DNA of 64,000 nucleotides from Firm-13 sp964617375 (lineage in GTDB: Bacteria; Bacillota; Clostridia; Saccharofermentanales; Saccharofermentanaceae): contig CAZTXQ010000010.1 in the NCBI GenBank assembly GCA_964617375.1, forward strand, positions 6,703-70,702, written 5' to 3'. Position numbers and translations under genes: made by a program. Position 1 is the stretch's first letter. Each line of letters starts with the position of its first letter. Below are positions 24,975-33,890 of this stretch, piece by piece. The notes beneath the pieces are model-generated. The model made no database searches and had not been told where the DNA came from. It saw only the letters and a program-made list of their open reading frames with translations.

Positions 24975-25409
24975 ATGAGTGATTCGAAAATCAAGAAGAA
25001 CGCAGTCTCCTGTCTGATTGTCGGTATCGCCGCTCTCACAGCGCTTATCTCGTATTTCTTTTTGCCGGATCAAATACCGATGCAATGGAGCGGCACCGAA
25101 GTAATCTGGTATGCCAATAAAATCGCGATTTTTTCCGTACCGGTGATTTCGATTCTTTTCCTGGTATTCTTCAACCCGCTTCTCCGCGCTTTTGTGAGTA
25201 AATTATCGGCTTCTTCGCCGCTCCTGCCGGAGATTATTATGGCGGGAATCTTGTTTATTTTCCTAAGCTGTGAAGTTTTTACGATTCTGTACTGCTTCGG
25301 ATTTGTGTGGCACCTGGCATATATACTCATCATCGAAGTCATCTTGCTTCTGCTTCTTTGTGGAATAAGCATGTTTAGATTTAATAGGGCGATGAGTAAG
25401 CAGCAGTAA
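24975..25409 (+). CDS. DUF1648-type small membrane protein
   Basis: The 144-residue protein has four membrane helices, and between the first two the DUF1648 motif LPDQIPMQWSGT (usually LPD-x-IP-x-H-W/F-G). Here the motif His is replaced by Gln. Full-length relatives (SdpI-like) confer immunity to toxic peptides or sense envelope stress; this one lacks the long C-terminal part. GGAGG precedes ATG 24975. It is monocistronic, ending before a strong bidirectional terminator. Confidence 0.7.
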   Translation: MSDSKIKKNAVSCLIVGIAALTALISYFFLPDQIPMQWSGTEVIWYANKIAIFSVPVISILFLVFFNPLLRAFVSKLSASSPLLPEIIMAGILFIFLSCEVFTILYCFGFVWHLAYILIIEVILLLLLCGISMFRFNRAMSKQQ

Positions 25410-25483
25410 GCATGAGCGGTACCGGGTCTGAATCTCCCGATTTCACGCGGAAACGTATATGATAATGAGACGGAACAACAAAG

Positions 25484-25529
25484 AAAGCCCCGGAATATCC
25501 TGCCGTAAGCAGGGCGTTTCGGGGCTTTT
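25484..25529. terminator. Bidirectional terminator between convergent genes
   Basis: AAAGCCCCG...CCTGC pairs with GCAGG...CGGGGCTTTT around a CGTAA loop. It has A residues on the left and T residues on the right, so it can stop both the plus-strand DUF1648 gene and the minus-strand sugar operon. Confidence 0.85.
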
Positions 25530-25591
25530 CGCGTGCCGGGAGGAGGCTGCCGGCACGCGTGTTCGAACAGGACGAAAGACTGAAAACGTCC

Positions 25592-26626
25592 TTATTCTTC
25601 GTGGTTCAGGGACAGGACGAGATCGGTCTCAATGATTTCGCCTGCGGCAAGACGCCGGAGCGTCTTGTTCGCGTCTTCTTTGATGACGCCTTCCGGATAG
25701 CAGTTGGAGGGCTCGATGCCGGTCACATAGTTGCCGGAATCCTTGCATTTCCACTGAATCAGGTTCGGAAGTTCGCGGTTATCGTAGTCAATGATGAGAG
25801 TTGTTTTCGTATCGGGATTCATCATCGACGCATACGAGCGGCCCATGTCGGCCTTCGGTTTGTGATAGAAGACCTGCTCGCTGTAGCCGTCGACCGGCGC
25901 GCCGAAGAGGAAAGGAGATTCTTCTTTCATACCTGTGCGGGCGACTTCGTCGCGCGGCAGGGTACTTTCGGCGTCCGTGTAGAAGACGGAGTTTTCGGCG
26001 AGGAAGGGGAAACCGACGTTGAAATGATACATCAGCATCAGCGGGACACCGTTCGCGGTGCTCTCGTTTTCGATACGGTCGTGAAGATGGACTTTACTCT
26101 CGCCGAGCTTCGAGGTTATGGTCCTCGTTAAGGTGAGATTGGTTCCGAAGAGGCTCGACTCGCGCATAACACCTGTCAGTTCGAGGTAATAATCGTCGCC
26201 ATCCCAATAGGTACGCGCGCCGTGAAGCTCCGCCGGTGTGTTTCGGATAAAGCCGTGCTGCGGCTGTGTCTGGCCGTTCGGCATTGTCTGAATCGGACCG
26301 ACATTGCCGAGGCCGCAAGTGAACAGCATGCCGCCCATAATGCTGCGCGGTGCGTTCGGTCCGTCGTACCAGCGCTCGCCGTTAACGACGCCGGGATGTG
26401 CGTGAAAATGAATGGGAGAGCCGTTATAGTACAGTTCGCCGATGTCCATGCATTTTCCGGCCAGAACCGTGAAGCGAAGCGGTCCGTTCACGACATCGTA
26501 CGCCATAAGTCCTTCGGCAAGGCCGTCGGCGTAGCGGATCCGGCGGATCCCTGCGATGGTGCCCAGATTTCCGAAGAGCCGGATGAGTTCCTGCTTCGTG
26601 TAGTTTTTACCGTTGATAACTGCCAT
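25592..26626 (-). CDS. DUF4432 (aldose-1-epimerase-like) protein, copy 1
   Basis: The 344-residue protein has the galactose-mutarotase-like fold of DUF4432. Landmarks are FTVLAGKCMDIGELYYNGSP near residue 52, APRSIMGGMLFTCGLGNVGP near 92, HGFIRNTPAEL near 122 and, at the end, IQWKCKDSGNYVTGIEPSNC. Members are sugar epimerases or mutarotases of unassigned substrate. It is the third gene of a minus-strand operon after a PfkB kinase and a GatZ subunit. A paralogue of similar length lies in the plus-strand arm at 38521, so the locus keeps two. GGAGG precedes the start. Confidence 0.85.
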   Translation of the reverse strand: MAVINGKNYTKQELIRLFGNLGTIAGIRRIRYADGLAEGLMAYDVVNGPLRFTVLAGKCMDIGELYYNGSPIHFHAHPGVVNGERWYDGPNAPRSIMGGMLFTCGLGNVGPIQTMPNGQTQPQHGFIRNTPAELHGARTYWDGDDYYLELTGVMRESSLFGTNLTLTRTITSKLGESKVHLHDRIENESTANGVPLMLMYHFNVGFPFLAENSVFYTDAESTLPRDEVARTGMKEESPFLFGAPVDGYSEQVFYHKPKADMGRSYASMMNPDTKTTLIIDYDNRELPNLIQWKCKDSGNYVTGIEPSNCYPEGVIKEDANKTLRRLAAGEIIETDLVLSLNHEE

Positions 26627-26647
26627 TTTATTGTCCTCCGATATTGA

Positions 26648-27940
26648 TTAGTTGAGTTTGACGCCGCAGGCCGAGGCATATACCGAGCACCAGTCGCCGA
26701 TCCGGTCGAGGATGACCGATTCGCCGTCATCGGCGAGATCGCCCGCGACGACTTTGGCGTATTGGCACGGGAAGTACTGGCTGATCAGGGCCACCGGAAT
26801 CTTCGAGAGGTTTGCAAGAAGACGGTCGGAAGCCTCGCGGATCGGTTCGGCCGGGAAATAGTAGCGGCAGCGGTCCGAATAGCTGTAGAATTTTTTATAC
26901 TCGATCTCTTCGTCGGAACCTGTGTAATATTTTTTCCAGTAGATATCCGAAGTGTTCATCTCTTTAAGGAGGACTTCCTTGAAGTGCGACCGCATCGAAT
27001 CGCCCGCAAGGATGGTTTTCTCGACTTCCTCAGCCAGAAAAAGCGCTTCGCGCAGGCCGAATGTCAGTGCAGGACCGACTTTCAGGATGCGGATTCCGTC
27101 CTCGACCATCCGGGTAAGGCTCTCCTCGGTCTGATAATCCGTCGAATGCCCTTCGAAAACGAGAGAACGCACATCTTTAAGCGCGGAGGTAAGGCAGGCC
27201 GCGTTTTCGCGGTTGTACTGGCAGACGAAATCGTCTCCGAATTCGACGCCGGGCTGCACGACAAAGGCAGCGACCTGATCAAACGCCACGCCTTCAGCTT
27301 CGAATTCTTCTTTGAAAATCGAATACTGGCGCCGGAATTCGTCGGGATCGGTCGGTGCCACGAAGTCCTCGTGCACCTGGCTTCCGCCGGGAATCGGCAC
27401 TTCGCTTCCGACGATCAGCACGGGCTTAATGGCATCGGGGGAGGTGGCGAGCCGCTTCCCATATGCGCGGTTGACGCATGCGGCAAGGCGGGCGCCGCGT
27501 TTGGCGCATACGCGGACGTCCAGAGGAGCATCCGGATCGTCGGTTGCGACGCGCATGCTGGTATCGATGTGAATTTTCGTAAAACCGGCCAGCGTATAGG
27601 CAGTGACAAGTTCTTCGGAATTCGCCATCGCGAGGTCTTCGGGGAGGTTCTGCCAGGTAAGCGGCCCTAAGTGATCGCCGCCCAGAATCACGCGATCGGA
27701 GGAGAGGCCTTCTTCGGCCATGATGCCGTTTACGAGAGCGGCATAATCAGACGGCTGCATGCCGGTGTAACCGCCGAACTGATTGACTTGATTGGACGTC
27801 GCTTCGATGACGAGAACATAGCCGTGCCGTCCGGCATGGCGGATAGCGGCCCTGAGAACGAGAGGGCTTGCCGTACAGACGGAATAGACGCCTTTCTGGC
27901 CGGGTACTTGTCCGGATAGGATCGATTGAATCGGGTGCAT
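26648..27940 (-). CDS. gatZ: Tagatose-bisphosphate aldolase non-catalytic subunit (GatZ/KbaZ family)
   Basis: The 430-residue protein matches the D-tagatose-1,6-bisphosphate aldolase Z subunit: KGVYSVCTASPLVLRAAIRH, LVIEATSNQVNQFGGYTGM and VILGGDHLGPLTWQNLP in the first 120 residues, and KIHIDTSMRVATDDPDAPLD. Z subunits stabilise the class II catalytic Y subunit; a GatY/FbaA-like gene lies at 35345 in the other arm. Start at ATG 27940 (MHPIQSILSG) is supported by AAGGAGA; the frame extends nine codons further without an RBS. It is the second gene of the operon. Confidence 0.88.
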   Translation of the reverse strand: MHPIQSILSGQVPGQKGVYSVCTASPLVLRAAIRHAGRHGYVLVIEATSNQVNQFGGYTGMQPSDYAALVNGIMAEEGLSSDRVILGGDHLGPLTWQNLPEDLAMANSEELVTAYTLAGFTKIHIDTSMRVATDDPDAPLDVRVCAKRGARLAACVNRAYGKRLATSPDAIKPVLIVGSEVPIPGGSQVHEDFVAPTDPDEFRRQYSIFKEEFEAEGVAFDQVAAFVVQPGVEFGDDFVCQYNRENAACLTSALKDVRSLVFEGHSTDYQTEESLTRMVEDGIRILKVGPALTFGLREALFLAEEVEKTILAGDSMRSHFKEVLLKEMNTSDIYWKKYYTGSDEEIEYKKFYSYSDRCRYYFPAEPIREASDRLLANLSKIPVALISQYFPCQYAKVVAGDLADDGESVILDRIGDWCSVYASACGVKLN

Positions 27941-27979
27941 AATGGATTCTCCTTGCTGAATGTTCATTTTTGTCGGTCT

Positions 27980-28945
27980 TTATCGGATAGGAGGGAGCTC
28001 ACGGGTCTTCGGTTCGGAACTTTTTGCCATGAAGGCTTCAAGGTCCGTACGGAATGAGTTTCCTTCCATCGGGCCGCGCTTCTCAACGCCAAGGGCACCG
28101 GCGGCGTTTGCATAGCGGACGCAAGTCTTGAGATCGGAACCGGATGCGAGCATCGCGAGGAAGGTTCCGTCAAAACAATCGCCGGCTCCGGTCGGATCGA
28201 CTTCGGCGGCCTTATAGGTATCTGTATAAAAAGCTTCTGCGCGCGTATAGAGCTCCGTGCCGCGCGAGCCGTCTTTGACGACGATGATGCGGTCCTTTTT
28301 GGACAGCAAATCTCTGATTCCGGAAGCGGCGTCGCCGAAGAGAACTTTCATCTCGCTTTTTCCTGTAAGAAGGACATCGCAGGCTTCCAGAATCGTGTTG
28401 TAGTAGTCCATGATCTGACCGCTTAAAAGCTCGGGACGTATATTGGGATCGAAGCTGATCTTTACGCCGTTCTCGACGGCAATCCGAACGGCTTCCATAA
28501 CGGCGGCGCCCATCGAGGGGCTTGCCGTGATCGAGCAGCCCATGATATGAAGGTACTTTGAACTGCGGACGGCATCGACATCGATATCCGAAGGACTTAG
28601 CTCGCCGCATGCCGCGTGTGAGAAATGAAAAATAAACTGACGGTCACCGTTCTCAAAGTATGTAACGAAAGCGGTTCCTGTGCTATTGCTTTCGGTTACT
28701 TTCACATGAGACACATCCACTCCGTCTGCGATCAGACGGTCCAGATTCACTTTTGCAAAGTCGTCTTTTCCGACTTTGGCGATGATAGCGGCCTTTGCGC
28801 CCATTCTTCCGGCCTGATCGATAGCAATTGCAGGTGCTCCGCTGGGATACGGCCCCAGAAGCTTGCCCGGTTCGCTGAATTTCTGTCCGACATGATCGGT
28901 CAGAATCTCGACGAGAATCTCGCCGACTGTAATGATGTCATACAT
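27980..28945 (-). CDS. PfkB-family sugar kinase, copy 1
   Basis: The 321-residue ribokinase-fold kinase has the N-terminal YDIITVGEILVEIL and LGPYPSGAPAIAIDQAGRMG (the usual GG replaced by SGAP). The catalytic-base and anion-hole motif is EVDPTGAGDCFDGTFLA (Asp near residue 258). It probably phosphorylates a ketose or deoxy-ketose at C1 or C6. It is the first gene of the minus-strand arm, divergent from the ABC importer, and shares the promoter region with GATCGAAA sites. AAGGAGAAG lies before the start. A second PfkB gene lies at 36297; they may act on the sugar and on its monophosphate respectively. Confidence 0.88.
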   Translation of the reverse strand: MYDIITVGEILVEILTDHVGQKFSEPGKLLGPYPSGAPAIAIDQAGRMGAKAAIIAKVGKDDFAKVNLDRLIADGVDVSHVKVTESNSTGTAFVTYFENGDRQFIFHFSHAACGELSPSDIDVDAVRSSKYLHIMGCSITASPSMGAAVMEAVRIAVENGVKISFDPNIRPELLSGQIMDYYNTILEACDVLLTGKSEMKVLFGDAASGIRDLLSKKDRIIVVKDGSRGTELYTRAEAFYTDTYKAAEVDPTGAGDCFDGTFLAMLASGSDLKTCVRYANAAGALGVEKRGPMEGNSFRTDLEAFMAKSSEPKTRELPPIR

Positions 28946-28989
28946 AGTTCTTCTCCTTGTTTTACGATAATGATCAATTCAAATTTAGA

Positions 28990-29137
28990 TTCGATCGAAA
29001 CGAAACGTTTCATGGTCACTTGTCACAAATAAATCGTGAAACGATCGAAATTATATTGACACTGTGCCCACTTGATGCTATTGTACAGTCATGATCGAAA
29101 CTAAGCAAGCAAAAACGAAGATTAATCACGATCAAAA
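28990..29137. promoter_or_regulatory. Divergent promoter region with three GATCGAAA sites exactly 50 bp apart
   Basis: GATCGAAA occurs at 28993-29000, 29043-29050 and 29093-29100, with a variant GATCAAAA at 29130-29137. The first copy lies in the palindrome TTCGATCGAA and is followed by GAAACGTTTC. A plus-strand promoter fits between sites two and three: TTGACA (29056-29061), a 17-bp spacer and TATTGT (29079-29084), with a start near 29091. The sites thus flank the promoter and a third lies upstream, suited to looping or cooperative repression. The DeoR gene of this cluster (33891) is the likely binder. Confidence 0.65.
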
Positions 29138-29157
29138 CAAAACTCGGAGGTAAAAAC

Positions 29158-30201
29158 ATGAAGAAGACACTTTCCCTCGTCCTGTCCCTCGCAATGGTCG
29201 CAGCACTTGCAGCCGGTTGCGGAACTGCCAAGGCTACTGAGACCACGACAGCTGCGGCTGCCACTACGGCGGCTGCCGCGACAACAGCTGCCGCAGCGAC
29301 AACCGCTGCAGCAGAGACCACCGCATCCGCCAAGACACTCAAGCTCGGTTTCGTTCTCGGTTCACGCGAACACGCGTTCTACCTGAACATCGAGAAGGGC
29401 ATCAACGCAGCAGCGGCAGACCTTGGATTTGAAGCAGTTGTCCTTGAGAGTGATCTTGACGGCGCAGTTGCTTCCCAGCGTATCGAAGACCTTGTAGTCG
29501 ATGGCTGTGACGCAATTTCTCTTTCTGTAAATGATCCGACGGGCTGCACGCCTGCAATCGAAGCTGCGGATGCCGAAGGCGTTCCGATGTTTGCTTTTGA
29601 CTGCACATCGAGCGAGACCGACGTTATCAAGAGCTTCGTCGGAACTGACAACTACCAGGGCGGTGTTGTTGGCGGACAGGCAGTTATCAAGTATCTTGAA
29701 GACAACAATCTGACAGACGGCGCTACGATCGGTATCATCGGATATCCGGAGCCCCAGTCCTGCATCGACCGTGAAGACGGTTTCTACAGTGTTGTAAATG
29801 AGTACAAAGATGAGTACAAGCTCAACATCGTTGCAATCGGCAACTACAAGGGCGATGCTTCCACAGCTGAGAGCCTCATGAATGACGCTCTTACACAGTA
29901 TCCTGATATGGCTGCTATCTTCACAGTTGGCGATCCCGCTTGCGTTGGCGCTCTTGCTGCTATCAAGGCATCCGGTGCTTCCACTGTTATGGTCGGATTT
30001 GACGCCAACCCCGAAGCACACGAAGCGATCCTTGATGCCGAGAACGGCAAAATCTGGATCTCCGACGTTGCTCAGGATCCCTACCAGATCGGATATCAGA
30101 TTGCACAGCAGATGGTTAAGTACTGCACAGAGGGAACGGTTGACGATGCCAAGATCCTTATCGCTCCTTACCTTGTAGATGCTTCCAACGCCGTTGCCTG
30201 A
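29158..30201 (+). CDS. Sugar-binding lipoprotein of an ABC importer (ribose/galactose-type)
   Basis: The 347-residue protein has a lipoprotein signal (KKTLSLVLSLAMVAALAAGC, lipobox Cys near residue 21) and then a low-complexity Thr/Ala linker (repeats of AAATTAA, residues about 28-58). The periplasmic-binding domain follows (KLGFVLGSREHAFYLNIEKG, EDLVVDGCDAISLSVNDPTG, GATIGIIGYPEPQSCIDREDG, DPACVGALAAIKASG). It captures the sugar outside the cell for the ATPase and permease that follow. GGAGG precedes ATG. As in most binding-protein operons it is the first gene, and a strong hairpin follows it. Confidence 0.93.
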   Translation: MKKTLSLVLSLAMVAALAAGCGTAKATETTTAAAATTAAAATTAAAATTAAAETTASAKTLKLGFVLGSREHAFYLNIEKGINAAAADLGFEAVVLESDLDGAVASQRIEDLVVDGCDAISLSVNDPTGCTPAIEAADAEGVPMFAFDCTSSETDVIKSFVGTDNYQGGVVGGQAVIKYLEDNNLTDGATIGIIGYPEPQSCIDREDGFYSVVNEYKDEYKLNIVAIGNYKGDASTAESLMNDALTQYPDMAAIFTVGDPACVGALAAIKASGASTVMVGFDANPEAHEAILDAENGKIWISDVAQDPYQIGYQIAQQMVKYCTEGTVDDAKILIAPYLVDASNAVA

Positions 30202-30257
30202 TTCTCTGATTAACGGTATCTCTTAAAGTCTGTACGAATGATCTCATTCGAAAGTGT

Positions 30258-30283
30258 CGTGTCCGGGCGGGTGCCCGGACACG
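30258..30283 (+). terminator. Intercistronic stem-loop after the sugar-binding protein gene
   Basis: CGTGTCCGGGC and GCCCGGACACG form a perfect 11-bp stem with a 4-nt loop (GGGT) and no T-run. Such stems stabilise the upstream message and allow partial read-through, giving more binding protein than transporter. Confidence 0.75.
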
Positions 30284-30326
30284 GCATGGCAGGCACCTTC
30301 CAGAAATATGGGTAAGGAGTTTTGTA

Positions 30327-31829
30327 ATGGAACCTACACTGCAAGCCGTTAACATAACCAAGATCTTTCCGGGCGTACGTGCACTTACCGACATTTCCCT
30401 GGATTTTTATCCGGGCGAGGTGCATGCACTGATCGGCGAAAACGGAGCCGGAAAATCTACGCTTATTAAGATTCTGTCCGGTGTTTATACACCGTCCGAA
30501 GGGCATGTCGTGCTTGACGGAAACAAAATCGATTTCAAGAGCCCGCATGATGCCATTTTGAAGGGCATCGCCGTTATCCATCAGGAATTGAGTATCGCGA
30601 ATGATTTGACCGTCGCTGAGAATATCTTTCTCGGTATGGAACCTCAAAAAGGTACACTGCTCGACAGAAAACTTATGAACCAGACTTCCCAGGATATCCT
30701 GGACTTCATGAAAGTTTCGATCAAGGCAACTGCTCTGGCCAGAGATCTTACGGCTGCTCAGCACCAGATGGTTGAAATCGCCAGAGTGATTAACCGCAAA
30801 GCCAAAGTTGTAATCATGGACGAACCCACTTCCTCTTTGTCAAAACACGAAATCACGGCACTTTTCGAGCAGATCAACAATCTGCGCAGAAATAATGTCA
30901 CTATTATTTACATCTCCCACCGTATGGCGGAGATCTTTGAGATGTGCGACCGTGCCACCGTACTGCGCGACGGTCAGAAGATTATTACCTTTATGGTAAA
31001 AGACACATCCGAAAGCGAATTGGTAGCCAACATGGTCGGCCGCAAAATCGGCGACTATTATAACCGTCAGGTTCATACACGTGGAAAAGAAATGCTTCGC
31101 GTCGAAGGGCTAAACCGCAAGGGCGAATTCAGCGATGTATCTTTTACCGCATATCAGGGAGAAATACTCGGTTTCTCGGGGCTTGTCGGCGCCGGACGGA
31201 CCGAGGTAATGGAGACGATCTTCGCGGCCCGCAAGGCGGAATCCGGCAAGGTTTTCGTGAACGGGAAAGAAGTTCGCTTCAAAGGGCCGAAGGATGCGAT
31301 CGAAAGCAAAATCGGTCTGGTAACCGAAGATCGCCGCAGAACCGGTCTGATGCTTAAGGCTACGATCAAGAAAAACATGGTTCTTCCGAGTCTGACAAAG
31401 AACATGCTGAAGCTCGGCTTTGTCAACCGGAAATGGGAAGACAAGACAGCATCCGAGATGGTGAAGAAACTGAATGTCAAAACACCGTCGACGGAAACCG
31501 TAATCGGGAACCTCTCGGGCGGCAATCAGCAGAAAGTTATTCTTGCCAAATGGCTTATCGCCGACTCGGATATCCTGATTCTTGACGAACCAACCCGCGG
31601 TATTGACGTTAATGCCAAGTCTGAATTCTATGCGCTCATGAATGATTTCGTCGCAAAAGGCGGCTGCATTATTATGGTTTCTTCCGAAATGCCGGAAATA
31701 ATCGGTATCAGCGATCGCGTGCTTGTCATGCGTGAGGGAAGAATCAGCGGCGAGCTGAGGGCAGACGAGCTCTCGGAGCAAAGGATTATCGAACTTGCTA
31801 GTATCGGCAGTAATAAAGACGAAGCATAA
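30327..31829 (+). CDS. Sugar ABC importer ATPase with two ATP-binding domains (RbsA/MglA type)
   Basis: The 500-residue protein has two nucleotide-binding domains. Domain 1 has Walker A GENGAGKSTLIKI (near residue 39) and Walker B VVIMDEPTSSLSKHE. Domain 2 lacks a canonical Walker A (SGLVGAGRTEVMETI, as in all RbsA-type proteins) but has signature NLSGGNQQKVILAKWL and Walker B ILILDEPTRGIDVNAK. It energises import of the sugar delivered by the binding protein. AAGGAG gives the start. It is the second gene of the plus-strand operon. Confidence 0.95.
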   Translation: MEPTLQAVNITKIFPGVRALTDISLDFYPGEVHALIGENGAGKSTLIKILSGVYTPSEGHVVLDGNKIDFKSPHDAILKGIAVIHQELSIANDLTVAENIFLGMEPQKGTLLDRKLMNQTSQDILDFMKVSIKATALARDLTAAQHQMVEIARVINRKAKVVIMDEPTSSLSKHEITALFEQINNLRRNNVTIIYISHRMAEIFEMCDRATVLRDGQKIITFMVKDTSESELVANMVGRKIGDYYNRQVHTRGKEMLRVEGLNRKGEFSDVSFTAYQGEILGFSGLVGAGRTEVMETIFAARKAESGKVFVNGKEVRFKGPKDAIESKIGLVTEDRRRTGLMLKATIKKNMVLPSLTKNMLKLGFVNRKWEDKTASEMVKKLNVKTPSTETVIGNLSGGNQQKVILAKWLIADSDILILDEPTRGIDVNAKSEFYALMNDFVAKGGCIIMVSSEMPEIIGISDRVLVMREGRISGELRADELSEQRIIELASIGSNKDEA

Positions 31830-31859
31830 ATCTAAGCATTCAGAAAGGGAATCGTACTT

Positions 31860-32879
31860 ATGGGAACATTTTTAAGCGCAGCCCGCGCCGGCAGAGCGGA
31901 GAAGATTCAGTCTTTTGCCAAACGCAACATCATTGTGATCGTGCTGATCATCCTGAGTATCGGATTTGCGATCGGAAATCCGGCTTTCCTGAAAGCCACG
32001 AATCTGATTAACCTTACCACGCAGATGGCGATCAACGCCATGCTGTCGATCGGACTCACGTACGTCATCATTCTCGGAGGAATCGATATATCCGTCGGCG
32101 CCGTCGGCGCTCTTGCCGGAGTTATTACCGCTCTTGTATGCCGCACGCTTCCGGAGAGCACGCCCCTCGGTCTGGTTATCCTGACTCAGCTCTCGGTCGG
32201 TATTCTGGTCGGTATTCTGTTCGGTTCGTTTATCGGAATTATTATTTCAAAATTCAAAGTTGTTCCTATGATCGCGACGCTGGCCGCGATGACCATCGCC
32301 AGAGGTTTATGCTACATCTTCTCGGGTGGTTCTTCGGTCTCCGGACTCTCGTCCAACTACTCCTGGCTCGGCGCCAACCGCCTCTTTAAAACGGAGGGCA
32401 AGCCGACCGGATGGCTTCCTGTTATCACGATCGTCGTCGTACTGTTCGTTATCGTTATGCACATGCTCCTTTCGAAGACGGTCTTCGGACGCCATGTATA
32501 TGCGACCGGTTCCAATATCAACGTAGCCCACTTAAGCGGTATCAACACAAATCGTGTCACTTTCATCAGTCATGTCCTGTGCTCGGTTATGGCTTCCGTC
32601 GGCGGCGTTTTGAGTTCTTCGAAGCTGCAGAACGGCCAGCCCGGTGCGATGGATGGCTACGAGATGTACGCGATTGCTGCGACCGTCTTAGGCGGCACGA
32701 GTCTTACCGGCGGCAGCGGATCCGTTGCAAGAGCCATGATCGGATGTGCGGTTATCGCCGTTATCAATAACGGAATGAACCTGATGCATATCAACTCTTA
32801 CTGGCAGAAGGCGGTTATCGGTTTCATCATCCTGTTGGCCGTTATACTCGATATGAGCCAGAAAAAGAAGAAGGCCTGA
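31860..32879 (+). CDS. Sugar ABC importer permease (RbsC type)
   Basis: The 339-residue protein has about nine membrane helices and RbsC/BPD_transp_2 hallmarks: GLTYVIILGGIDISVGAVGA near residue 62, FVPMIATLAAMTIARGLCYI-type region near 135, GRHVYATGSNINVAHLSGIN near 210, and AATVLGGTSLTGGSGSVARA near 270. It forms the membrane channel as a homodimer with the ATPase. Only one permease gene is present, as in rbs operons. AAAGGGA precedes the ATG. Confidence 0.95.
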   Translation: MGTFLSAARAGRAEKIQSFAKRNIIVIVLIILSIGFAIGNPAFLKATNLINLTTQMAINAMLSIGLTYVIILGGIDISVGAVGALAGVITALVCRTLPESTPLGLVILTQLSVGILVGILFGSFIGIIISKFKVVPMIATLAAMTIARGLCYIFSGGSSVSGLSSNYSWLGANRLFKTEGKPTGWLPVITIVVVLFVIVMHMLLSKTVFGRHVYATGSNINVAHLSGINTNRVTFISHVLCSVMASVGGVLSSSKLQNGQPGAMDGYEMYAIAATVLGGTSLTGGSGSVARAMIGCAVIAVINNGMNLMHINSYWQKAVIGFIILLAVILDMSQKKKKA

Positions 32880-32912
32880 TAAACAGGCGGCAATTAGGAG
32901 ATCGGTAAACAT

Positions 32913-33872
32913 ATGCTTTGGAAATCGGACAAGATGGATTACTTCGCGGCGGATTGCTTCTCCGGTATGGAAAAGGCTTATCCGGGACGCTGGAAAAGCT
33001 TCGCTCCCTCCAAAAACAGCGGCACGCTGATCAAGAGCACCCCTACTCCGGATCGCGTGGCCGTGATTATAAGCGGAGGGGCCGGCAACGGTCCGCTGTT
33101 CCCCGGATATGTCGGCGAAGGCCTGGCTGATGCCGCCGTAATCGGAGCTCCGTTCGCCGCACCGAATGCCTATTCAATATATGAGGCTGGTAAATATCTC
33201 GGACGTGAAAAAGGTGTTCTCTTACTATATAATAATTTTGCAGGGGATTACCTTAATAACGATATGGCGAAGGAGCTTCTGGAGATGGACGGGATCCGCG
33301 TGGAGACCGTAATTTCCAACGACGACATAGCCACATCGTGGGGCGAACCCAGAGAGAATCGGAACGGACGCAGCGGAATCGGACTTTTGATCAAGCTGGC
33401 GGGTGCCTGTACGGCATCCGGGAAGTCTTTGGCGGAGACCGCCTCTATCCTGAGACGGGCGAACGCGAGACTCGGAACGCTCAGTATGCACGTTGACTTC
33501 GAGCATAACAGAATTGATTTCGGAGCCGGTTTTTCCGGCGAACCGGGAATCTTAAGCTCCGAAGTCGGCGACATGAAATCAGCGGCACGTGAGGCAATGG
33601 GTATCCTAATGAGAGATCTGGAGCCGGCACCCGATGAGAGACTTTTCGTACTGGTGAACCGTTTGAGACTCACGAGTTATCCGGACAGCTACATCATCAC
33701 GAACGCCGTGCACGGGATTCTCTCCGAGAGATATCGCGTCAGCAGAATTCATACGGCTGCGTTTTCGAACATTGTCGACACATACGGTTTCGATTTTTCG
33801 ATCCTCTGTATGGACCGGGAAATGGAGAGCCTTCTTGAAAAAGATGTGGTCTCGGATTGTTTCATCATTTAG
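32913..33872 (+). CDS. DhaK-like dihydroxyacetone-kinase domain protein lacking both active-site histidines
   Basis: The 319-residue protein follows the DhaK fold: VAVIISGGAGNGPLFPGYVG near residue 50, EGLADAAVIGAPFAAPNAYS, GVLLLYNNFAGDYLN (keeping the Asp of NYTGD) and IDFGAGFSGEPGI near 200. In DhaK the signature G-S-G-H-E-P gives the substrate-contacting His, replaced here by Asn59 (GAGNGP). The G-I-H-G-E-P-G His that binds dihydroxyacetone covalently is replaced by Ser208 (GFSGEPG). It is therefore either a kinase for another ketose or a non-catalytic partner. A DhaL-like subunit lies two genes downstream, separated by the DeoR gene. Confidence 0.85.
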   Translation: MLWKSDKMDYFAADCFSGMEKAYPGRWKSFAPSKNSGTLIKSTPTPDRVAVIISGGAGNGPLFPGYVGEGLADAAVIGAPFAAPNAYSIYEAGKYLGREKGVLLLYNNFAGDYLNNDMAKELLEMDGIRVETVISNDDIATSWGEPRENRNGRSGIGLLIKLAGACTASGKSLAETASILRRANARLGTLSMHVDFEHNRIDFGAGFSGEPGILSSEVGDMKSAAREAMGILMRDLEPAPDERLFVLVNRLRLTSYPDSYIITNAVHGILSERYRVSRIHTAAFSNIVDTYGFDFSILCMDREMESLLEKDVVSDCFII

Positions 33873-33890
33873 TTTATGGGGGGGTACAGA

